A stretch of 20,240 bases of DNA. It comes from DASRCB01 sp035653295 (GTDB taxonomy: Bacteria; Acidobacteriota; Terriglobia; Bryobacterales; Bryobacteraceae). Of this stretch, positions 14,782 to 20,240 are shown piece after piece; the stretch's first letter is position 1; every line of letters begins with the position of its first letter. The notes beneath the pieces were generated by a model. It made no database searches. It saw only the letters and a list, made by a program, of their open reading frames with translations, and was not told the origin of the DNA. A program made the translations under genes and the position numbers. The stretch covers positions 1 to 20,240 of the forward strand of contig DASRCB010000309.1 in the NCBI GenBank assembly GCA_035653295.1, read 5' to 3'.

Positions 14782-16235
14782 CTGTCGGCGGCGGACGCGC
14801 TGACCACGTCCGCCAGATCCACCTGCGGCAGGGTGAACCAGAAGGTCGCCCCATTGCCGGTTTCCGATTCCGCCCACAAACGGCCGCCCAGCCCTTCGAT
14901 AATGCGCCGTGAGACGGCCAGGCCCAGACCCGTGCCCGGGAACTTGTCGGGCGCGTGCAGCTTCTGAAAGATGACCAGAATGCGCTCGGCGTAGCGCTGG
15001 TCGAACCCGATGCCCTCGTCGCGGAAGCAAACGCGCCATTCGCCGTCCTCGCGCCGCGCGCCGACGTGAATGCGCGGCGCCTCTTCCGGCTTGCGGAACT
15101 TGATGGCGTTGTCCACCAGATGGCGGAACACGGTGGAGAGCCGCTCTCTGTCGCTGACGATCTCCGGCAGGGGGTCGTGCGTGATGACGGCTCCGCTCTC
15201 CTGAATGCGCTGGTGCTCCTCGACGAGCACCTGTTGCAGCAGCCGCTCGCAGTCCACCGTGCTGAAACGCGGCCGTTCCACGACGGCGCGGACATAGGAC
15301 AGCAGGTCGTTGATCAGTTCCCGCATTTTCCGGGCGCCATCGGCGGCAAAGCCGATATAAGTATCCGCGTCTGCGTCGAGCCTGCCCTGATACTTTCTCC
15401 CCAGCAGGCCCACGTAGCTGCTGACCATGCGGAGTGGTTCCTGCAGGTCGTGGGTGGCCACCCATGCGAAGCGCTCGAGATCCTCGTTGGAGCGCCGCAG
15501 GTTTTCGTTGGCTTCGCGCAGCGACGCCGTTTGTTCGGCGACGCGCTGCTCCAGGCCGGCGTTCAGCCGCCGCACCTCGTCTTCGGCGACCTCTCTCTGA
15601 TGGGCGAATTTCGAGATCAGGCGCTGCGCCCATACCAGCAGCACGAAAGTGAGGAGGATCGCCGATATGAAAATGGCCGCGACGTCCCGCCGGTAGTCGG
15701 TCTGCTCGCTGATACGGCGCGACAACAGATCCTGCTCCCGCGTGGTCATGGTCGCCGCGACGGCCCGAATCTGCTGCATGAGGCGCTGCCCCCGGCCGGC
15801 GGCGACGATCTCCAGAGCCTGCGTGCGTCCTCCCGCCTGCGCCATCTCCACGGTCCTGCGGAGTTCGTTCAGCTTTGCCCGCGCCGCCTGCTGGAGCTCA
15901 TCGGCGCTGGCCTTTTCCGCTGGACTATCCGACACCAGCGTTTGAATGCGCTCGAGCTGTGCGTCGAGTGTCTCCAGCGCTGTCCGATACCCGGCGAGAT
16001 ACGTCTCGTCGCCGGTTAACAGATAACCACGCTGCGAGGTCTCTGCGTCGGTGATGGTCAAGGTGAGCTTATCGAGGGACAGGAGCACCTCGCGCGTGTG
16101 CCGCACCCAATCCAGACGCTGTTCGTAATCCCGGGCAGACCACCATCCGACCGCGGCGAGGATGACAGGAACCAGCGCAATCCAGAGAAAGGCCTGCTGC
16201 GTTCTGCGGCTGATGCTCTCGCGAGATGGCGCCAA
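14775..16235 (-). CDS. CHASE3-domain sensor histidine kinase
   Basis: This 486-residue membrane kinase has TM1 (about 16-34), a periplasmic CHASE3 sensor domain (about 40-180, with ITDAETSQRGYLLTGDETYL), TM2 (about 186-205), a coiled-coil linker (about 215-255), a HisKA domain with phospho-acceptor H262 (WVATHDLQEPLRMV), and a C-terminal ATPase. The ATPase shows the N box HLVDNAIKF near 374, G1 DEGIGFD near 409 and G2 GTGLGL near 435. It should autophosphorylate on H262 and pass phosphate to a response regulator, but none is encoded in the window, so it is an orphan here. The HisKA variant resembles that of phytochrome-type kinases, but no chromophore domain is present. The CHASE3 ligand is unknown. 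ATG 16235 has no strong ribosome binding site. The gene is divergent from pyrE and overlaps the small secreted-protein gene tail to tail by 7 bases. Confidence 0.94.
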   Translation of the reverse strand: MAPSRESISRRTQQAFLWIALVPVILAAVGWWSARDYEQRLDWVRHTREVLLSLDKLTLTITDAETSQRGYLLTGDETYLAGYRTALETLDAQLERIQTLVSDSPAEKASADELQQAARAKLNELRRTVEMAQAGGRTQALEIVAAGRGQRLMQQIRAVAATMTTREQDLLSRRISEQTDYRRDVAAIFISAILLTFVLLVWAQRLISKFAHQREVAEDEVRRLNAGLEQRVAEQTASLREANENLRRSNEDLERFAWVATHDLQEPLRMVSSYVGLLGRKYQGRLDADADTYIGFAADGARKMRELINDLLSYVRAVVERPRFSTVDCERLLQQVLVEEHQRIQESGAVITHDPLPEIVSDRERLSTVFRHLVDNAIKFRKPEEAPRIHVGARREDGEWRVCFRDEGIGFDQRYAERILVIFQKLHAPDKFPGTGLGLAVSRRIIEGLGGRLWAESETGNGATFWFTLPQVDLADVVSASAADSY

Positions 16236-16272
16236 ACCACGATTTTAGACCGTCCGTTTCCTGTTTTCCGGT

Positions 16273-16281
16273 TGCTATATT
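16273..16281 (+). promoter_or_regulatory. Extended -10 promoter for pyrE
   Basis: TGC TATATT is an extended -10 element (TG one base before the hexamer) ending 8 bases before GTG 16290. The distance fits a transcript starting at or very near the start codon. No -35 box at normal spacing is seen, as is usual for extended -10 promoters. Confidence 0.5.
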
Positions 16282-16289
16282 CAGGACTG

Positions 16290-16880
16290 GTGCAAACCCC
16301 GGCCGACCCCATAGTCGAGGCATTCGAAGCAACCGGCGCCTATCTGCGCGGGCATTTCCGCCTCACCAGCGGCCTGCACAGCCCGGAATACCTGCAGTGC
16401 GCCCTGGTGCTTCAGTATCCCCAACACGCCGAGCGATTCGGCCGCATGCTGGCCGAGGAACTGCGGCGGCTCACCGCAGGCCAGAAGCCGGATTTCGTCG
16501 CCTCGCCCGCGCTGGGCGGGCTCATCATCGGGCACGAAGTGGCGCGGGCGCTGGGATGCCGCTTCCTGTTCACCGAGCGGGACGCCGGCCGGATGACGCT
16601 GCGCCGCGGCTTTCAGGTACGGCCCGGCGAGAGCGCGATGGTTATCGAAGACGTGATGACCACCGGAGGAAGCACGCGCGAAGTAATCGAGGTGCTGCAG
16701 GCCGCAGGCGCTCGAGTGCTGGCCGCGGGCTCCATCATTGACCGCAGCGGCGGCACGGTGAACCTCGGCGTCCCACGCGCCGCCCTGAAGACGCTCACCG
16801 CACAAACCTGGCAGCCGGAGGCGTGCCCGCTCTGCGCGGAAGGTGTTCCCGTGGTGAAGCCGGGCTCTCGCGCGGGCTGA
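16290..16880 (+). CDS. pyrE: Orotate phosphoribosyltransferase
   Basis: This 196-residue cytoplasmic enzyme joins orotate to PRPP to form orotidine monophosphate, the fifth step of pyrimidine synthesis. The PRPP-binding motif VIEDVMTTGGST (118-129, with E120 and D121) is complete. The flexible-loop region FTERDAGRMTLRRGF and the N-terminal GHFRLTSGLHSPEYLQ block match the family. GTG 16290 is chosen: the upstream frame stays open to 16098 but has no conserved residues and runs into the histidine kinase gene, and an extended -10 box sits just before 16290. AGGA at 16283-16286 is only 3 bases away, too close for an ideal Shine-Dalgarno sequence. The C-terminal extension with CPLC (about 181-184) is seen in one PyrE subgroup. 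truA follows after one base. Confidence 0.95.
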   Translation: MQTPADPIVEAFEATGAYLRGHFRLTSGLHSPEYLQCALVLQYPQHAERFGRMLAEELRRLTAGQKPDFVASPALGGLIIGHEVARALGCRFLFTERDAGRMTLRRGFQVRPGESAMVIEDVMTTGGSTREVIEVLQAAGARVLAAGSIIDRSGGTVNLGVPRAALKTLTAQTWQPEACPLCAEGVPVVKPGSRAG

Positions 16881-16881
16881 C

Positions 16882-17625
16882 GTGCGCCGCATCCGCATTA
16901 CGATCTCGTACGACGGAACCGATTATCACGGCTGGCAGGTGCAGCCGGGGCTGCCAACGGTTCAAGGCGCGCTGGAGCGGGTCGTCTCGGAAATCGAGGG
17001 CCGACCGGCAGCGGTAGAGGGATCGGGACGGACCGACGCCGGCGTCCACGCATTAGCCCAGACGGCGGCTTTCAGCATGGCGAATCCGATTCCCTGCGAG
17101 AATCTGCGCCGGGCCATGAACCGTCTTCTGCCCCGCGACATCCGGATTACTGCCGTCGCGGAAGCCGCGCCCGAGTTTCACCCGCGCTTCGATGCAAAAT
17201 CGAAGACCTACGAATATCGCATTCTCCGCGCGGAGGTTTGCCCGCCCTTCGAGCGCCGATACGTGCACCATCATCCGTATCCGTTGAAGGTCGAGGCGAT
17301 GATCGCCGCCGCGCCGCTGCTGGAAGGCGAGCACGATTTCAGCGCCTTCGCCGCCTCTGACGAAAAGGACCAGCTCGGCCACTCGAAGGTGCGCACCGTT
17401 TTCGGCTCACGCCTGGAAGCCACGGGCGACCGGCTCATCTACCGCGTCCGGGGCAGCGGGTTCCTGAAACACATGGTGCGCAACATTGTTGGCACGCTGC
17501 TCGAAATCGGCAAAGCGAACATGAGCGCCGGCGATCTGCTCGCGCGCCTGCAGCCGAGTTGCGGCATACCGGCCGGTCCCGCGGCGCCCGCGCGCGGCCT
17601 GTTCCTGATTTCGGTGGAGTACTAA
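16882..17625 (+). CDS. truA: tRNA pseudouridine(38-40) synthase TruA
   Basis: This 247-residue enzyme converts uridines 38-40 of the tRNA anticodon arm to pseudouridine. The catalytic aspartate is D52 in the GRTDAGVHA motif. The opening RITISYDGTDYHGWQVQP, the middle FDAKSKTYEYRI and the late FLKHMVRNIVGTLLEIG blocks are all diagnostic, and the length is typical. GTG 16882 starts one base after the pyrE stop, so translation is coupled; no other start would keep the N-terminal motif. Pairing of truA with pyrE is local operon structure and suggests no shared biochemistry. A TTG-started propeller gene follows after 3 bases. Confidence 0.96.
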   Translation: MRRIRITISYDGTDYHGWQVQPGLPTVQGALERVVSEIEGRPAAVEGSGRTDAGVHALAQTAAFSMANPIPCENLRRAMNRLLPRDIRITAVAEAAPEFHPRFDAKSKTYEYRILRAEVCPPFERRYVHHHPYPLKVEAMIAAAPLLEGEHDFSAFAASDEKDQLGHSKVRTVFGSRLEATGDRLIYRVRGSGFLKHMVRNIVGTLLEIGKANMSAGDLLARLQPSCGIPAGPAAPARGLFLISVEY

Positions 17626-17628
17626 CCG

Positions 17629-18651
17629 TTGATCGGCGAACCGGAACGGGTTCGTCGGAAACTGCACCGGTGTGCACTCGCGGGGGTGAGGCTCGCGCTG
17701 CTCTGTGCTGTCTGCCTTTACTCCGCAGCGCCTGTGGGGCCGCAGCTCTTCGGTCCCGGCGTTATCTCCACCGAAGACGACGAATCCGGAGGCGTTCTGT
17801 CCCCAGACGGCAACGAATTCTACTTCGTCAGGAACGCTCCTTACACCACCTCGCCGGCGCTGTCCGTGATCTGCGTTTCTCACCGGCGCGGACTCCAGTG
17901 GAGCGAACCACAGGCGCTTCCTTTCTCCGGCCAGTTCTGGAACCGGCCTCCGCGGCTTTCACCCGATGGAAACACGATGCTGTTCGGCTCCTCGCGACCG
18001 ATGCCCGTGCCTGACGGCGGCGGCATGCATCTCTGGCGTTCGAGGCGAACGGCATCGGGCTGGAGCGTGCCCGAGCCCATGCCGGCGCCGATCAATGGCC
18101 CGGGCGGCAGCACGTTCGACGCTTCGATGGCCGCGGACGGAACGCTCTATATGACACGCGCCAGCAGCGAGGGGTACCACATCGCCGCCTCACGTCTGGT
18201 GAACGGCCAGTACACGACGCCCGAGCTTATGCCGCCCCCGGTGCGCTCTCCGAAGCAGAACGTCGATGTGGAGCCGTTCATCGCACCGGACCAGAGCTAC
18301 CTCGTGTTCGTGTCGCAGTGGATCGGCCCCGATCCTCACACCCGGCGCCCCGAGGAGTTGATCGCGGGAGGCTCGCCGTATCCACGCGGCGACCTGTATA
18401 TCACCTACCGCCGGCACAACGGCTGGACGCAGCCTCGGCATCTGGCGAATGGGGTGAACAGCTTCGCCGAAGAGTCGTTCCCATCGGTTTCTCCCGACGG
18501 CCGATGGCTGTTTTTCAGCAGCGAACGATCGATGTTCGAAGTTCCCGTCCCGAGGCTGACATGGGCTCGCCTTGAACGCGAATGGCCTGGCATATTCAAC
18601 GGCCGGGGGAATATTTACCGCATCGATATGGCCCAGGTAAAGGGAGAATGA
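17629..18651 (+). CDS. Exported PD40 beta-propeller protein, copy 1
   Basis: This protein of up to 340 residues consists of WD40-like PD40 (TolB-type) blades. Repeated strand patterns LSPDGNEFYFVR, LSPDGNTMLFGSSRP, MAADGTLYMTRAS, APDQSYLVFVS and VSPDGRWLFFSSERS mark at least five blades. A hydrophobic stretch near residues 16-34 (ALAGVRLALLCAVCLYSAA) is a signal peptide, so the propeller is probably periplasmic or surface exposed. TTG 17629 is used, 3 bases after truA with GGAG about 11 bases upstream; GTG 17686 is an in-frame alternative that keeps a shorter signal. The function is unknown: propellers of this type bind proteins or sugars and are often fused to OmpA or peptidase domains, but here the propeller stands alone. 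Its stop overlaps the start of a paralogue. Confidence 0.85.
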   Translation: MIGEPERVRRKLHRCALAGVRLALLCAVCLYSAAPVGPQLFGPGVISTEDDESGGVLSPDGNEFYFVRNAPYTTSPALSVICVSHRRGLQWSEPQALPFSGQFWNRPPRLSPDGNTMLFGSSRPMPVPDGGGMHLWRSRRTASGWSVPEPMPAPINGPGGSTFDASMAADGTLYMTRASSEGYHIAASRLVNGQYTTPELMPPPVRSPKQNVDVEPFIAPDQSYLVFVSQWIGPDPHTRRPEELIAGGSPYPRGDLYITYRRHNGWTQPRHLANGVNSFAEESFPSVSPDGRWLFFSSERSMFEVPVPRLTWARLEREWPGIFNGRGNIYRIDMAQVKGE

Positions 18652-19604
18652 CACCGCTTCGCTGCGCTCTGCTGGCCGTCGCCGCCCTCCCGCTCTGCGT
18701 GACGCCGGACACGAAAGCCCCCGGGGTCGAGCCGGAGATGATCGGAGAGGGCGTGGTTTCCACGTCCGGGGACGAGTTCGGCGGAGCGCTGACCGCCGAT
18801 GGGAACACGATCTACTTCACGCGTTCCGTGCCGCTGCATTACCTGTACTCGCTGTGCGAGTCGCACCGGGTTCACGGCCGCTGGACGACGCCCGAAATCC
18901 TGCCGTTTTCCGGGCAATACCGCGATTCCGATCCGGTGCTCTCGCCCGATGGCCGGCGCATGTACTTCGTCTCCGATCGTCCGGTATGCGATAACCGCAG
19001 GCACTGCGAGGACCGCCATAATTTTGACATCTGGTTTTCCACGCAGGTTCATGGGCGGTGGGGCGAGCCCGAGCGCCTTCCGGATCCAGTGAACAGCCCG
19101 TCCGGCGAGATCTTCGCCTCACAAGCGAGCAACGGCAACCTGTACCTGACCTCCGAGCGTCCGGGCGGGAAGGGCCTCGACGTGTACCGGGCTCGCTGGT
19201 TGAACGGCAGGTTTGAAACCCCCGAAAATCTCGGTCCGCCAGTGAATGCCGAGCAGGTCGACAACGTGGAGGCGTTCGTGGCCCCGGATGAGAGCTATCT
19301 GCTGCTCGGCGCGTTCGGGCGGCCGGGTTACGGCAATTCAGATCTGTATATCAGCTTCTTCAAAAACGGAAAATGGACCGAGCCGAGGAATCTCGGCCCT
19401 CATATCAACAGCCCCGCGCGCGACTACAGCCCGCGCGTTTCTCTGGATGGCAAATGGCTGGTCTACGGCAGCGAGCGTGGCATGGCGACGGAAAAGCACG
19501 ACGGCCCGTGGACAACTCGCGAGTTCCACGACCGCGTTGCCGGCGTGCGCAATGGGCTGGGCAACCTGTATCGCGTGCCGCTGAGTACGATCATGCGGCA
19601 GTGA
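18648..19604 (+). CDS. Exported PD40 beta-propeller protein, copy 2
   Basis: This 318-residue protein is a clear paralogue of the preceding gene: both share the opening G-x-GV(I/V)ST, the ESHR/VSHR-x-WxxPexLPFSGQ block, LSPDG blades, the APD(Q/E)SYL blade, the GDLYI/SDLYI strand and the final G-x-GN(I/L)YR. It has a signal peptide (MTPLRCALLAVAALPLCVT), so it is exported, perhaps as a soluble periplasmic protein. ATG 18648 overlaps the upstream stop as ATGA, and AGGGAG 18641-18646 lies just before it; an earlier in-frame ATG at 18582 is rejected because it adds 22 residues that destroy the signal peptide. It also contains cysteines near 110-120 (VCDNRRHCEDRH) that are absent from copy 1. No partner domain or catalytic motif is visible. 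Function is unknown. Confidence 0.87.
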   Translation: MTPLRCALLAVAALPLCVTPDTKAPGVEPEMIGEGVVSTSGDEFGGALTADGNTIYFTRSVPLHYLYSLCESHRVHGRWTTPEILPFSGQYRDSDPVLSPDGRRMYFVSDRPVCDNRRHCEDRHNFDIWFSTQVHGRWGEPERLPDPVNSPSGEIFASQASNGNLYLTSERPGGKGLDVYRARWLNGRFETPENLGPPVNAEQVDNVEAFVAPDESYLLLGAFGRPGYGNSDLYISFFKNGKWTEPRNLGPHINSPARDYSPRVSLDGKWLVYGSERGMATEKHDGPWTTREFHDRVAGVRNGLGNLYRVPLSTIMRQ

Positions 19605-19663
19605 TTTGGGTGCATGGACCGCTCTCGCGCTGCTGTTCGCAGGCCAGCACCAGGCTTTGCAGG

Positions 19664-19689
19664 CGTGCAAGCCAAAGGCTCGCACTACA
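19664..19689. repeat. Dispersed hairpin repeat, type C copy 2
   Basis: All 26 bases match 3670-3695, in the same orientation, almost 16 kb away. Here it stands alone, without the type A and B hairpins, in the 124-base gap between the second propeller gene and the epimerase-like gene, and 22 bases before a -10-like element. The rest of the gap holds nothing else I can recognise. Confidence 0.8.
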
Positions 19690-19710
19690 AAGCGCAGTAC
19701 GCGCAATCGG

Positions 19711-19719
19711 TGCTATCCT
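19711..19719 (+). promoter_or_regulatory. Candidate extended -10 promoter for the epimerase-like gene
   Basis: TGC TATCCT has the same extended -10 layout as the pyrE promoter and ends 9 bases before GTG 19729. There is no Shine-Dalgarno sequence between it and the start. Confidence 0.35.
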
Positions 19720-19728
19720 CCGAGTCGC

Positions 19729-20240
19729 GTGCCTGGGTTCTGGAAGGCCTTCCCGGCTGACCGTCTGCTGGCGGAGTTCTCGCTGTGGTCCGCCGACCTG
19801 CTTCGTCTTCGCGACGAGATCGCGCGCGCCGAGCCATTCGCCGATCTGTTCCACATCGATGTTTCCGACGGCCATTTCACGCCACGCCTGCTGTTCTTTC
19901 CGGACCTCACAGCGCGGGTGCGGGAGGCGACCGCGCGTCCGCTGCACGTGCACGTCATGGCCAATCGCGCTGTCCTCGAGGCGCAGATCGATCATTTCGC
20001 CGACGCCGGCGCGGACCTGATCAGCGTGCACGACCCCGAGGCGCTCGATTCCATCCACGAGCGCGGCAAGGCGGCCGGTCTGGTGCTCACGCCCGATGTG
20101 CCGACGGAGTCCGTGCAGCCGCATCTGCGCCGGGTGGACATGATCACGCTGCTGGGCACCGCTCCCGGCGTGAAAGGCGAGGGATTGCTGCCCGAAGCTC
20201 TGCCGCGGCTCCGCCGTATGCGGGCGATGCTCGATGCCGG
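19729..20240 (+). CDS. Ribulose-phosphate 3-epimerase-like protein, partial
   Basis: The first 170 residues of a TIM-barrel protein are visible; the window cuts the 3' end. It resembles ribulose-phosphate 3-epimerase, which interconverts ribulose 5-phosphate and xylulose 5-phosphate: FSLWSADLLRLRDEI fits the family SxLSADF opening, H42 and D44 (FHIDVSDGHFTP) and H75 (LHVHVM) match metal ligands, and ISVHDPE with LVLTPDVPTE match later strands. It departs from canonical enzymes: the usual N-terminal IAPSILSAD reads differently, and the glycine-rich VNPGFGGQ phosphate loop is replaced by LGTAPGVKGEG. It may act on another sugar phosphate, as in allulose-6-phosphate epimerase relatives. GTG 19729 is chosen because no ATG is available in frame and conserved sequence begins just after it; TTG 19657 lies in the repeat region. 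Confidence 0.8.
   Translation, partial: MPGFWKAFPADRLLAEFSLWSADLLRLRDEIARAEPFADLFHIDVSDGHFTPRLLFFPDLTARVREATARPLHVHVMANRAVLEAQIDHFADAGADLISVHDPEALDSIHERGKAAGLVLTPDVPTESVQPHLRRVDMITLLGTAPGVKGEGLLPEALPRLRRMRAMLDA

Noticed and set aside
14955..16019. 354-residue open frame antisense to the histidine kinase
   Set aside because: The opposite strand has complete CHASE3, HisKA and ATPase motifs; nothing is recognisable on this strand.

Overview
The window is a high-GC, gene-dense chromosomal stretch from a Gram-negative-type bacterium. Secreted and envelope proteins (Tad pilins, an AsmA-like protein, a GH32 hydrolase, PD40 propellers), a hopanoid cyclase, frequent GTG/TTG starts and a hairpin-rich dispersed repeat suggest an acidobacterium of the Solibacter/Bryobacter kind. 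This placement is inferred from style; no rRNA or other marker is present. No tRNA, rRNA, CRISPR array, integrase or transposase was seen.

Layout, left to right. (1) 1-1565, plus strand: the end of a TadE-like pseudopilin and a TadG-like protein with a von Willebrand A domain, closing a tad/flp pilus operon. (2) 1582-1633: a terminator-like hairpin that overlaps the first possible start of a squalene-hopene cyclase gene (shc, to 3564). (3) 3582-3695: a cluster of four short GC-rich hairpins between convergent genes; the last one recurs at 19664-19689. (4) 3705-3977, minus: a small zinc-ribbon membrane protein. (5) 4105-6505, plus: an aldo/keto reductase overlapping a secreted GH32 fructan/sucrose hydrolase. 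(6) 6525-8954, plus: an 809-residue secreted protein of unknown family. (7) 8958-14389, minus: an AsmA-like envelope protein, then, upstream on the same strand, a SWIM zinc-finger protein directly behind a SNF2 helicase. (8) 14428-14781, plus: a small secreted beta-rich protein, convergent with and overlapping a CHASE3 sensor histidine kinase (14775-16235, minus). (9) 16290-19604, plus: pyrE, truA and two paralogous PD40 beta-propeller proteins in a tight run. (10) 19729 to the edge: a divergent ribulose-phosphate 3-epimerase-like gene, cut by the window.

How genes work together: TadE and TadG act in one pilus system. The SNF2 and SWIM genes are three bases apart and probably form one nucleic-acid machine. 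pyrE (UMP synthesis) and truA (tRNA modification) are housekeeping genes followed by exported propellers of unknown role. Several starts (4105, 6525, 16290, 19729) lie 5 to 9 bases after a -10-like hexamer and lack a good Shine-Dalgarno sequence, so leaderless transcription may be common here.

Nothing is a clear new multi-gene system. The best leads are the unknown 809-residue protein, the composite hairpin repeat, the terminator overlapping the shc start, the recurrent leaderless-type starts and the SNF2/SWIM pair.
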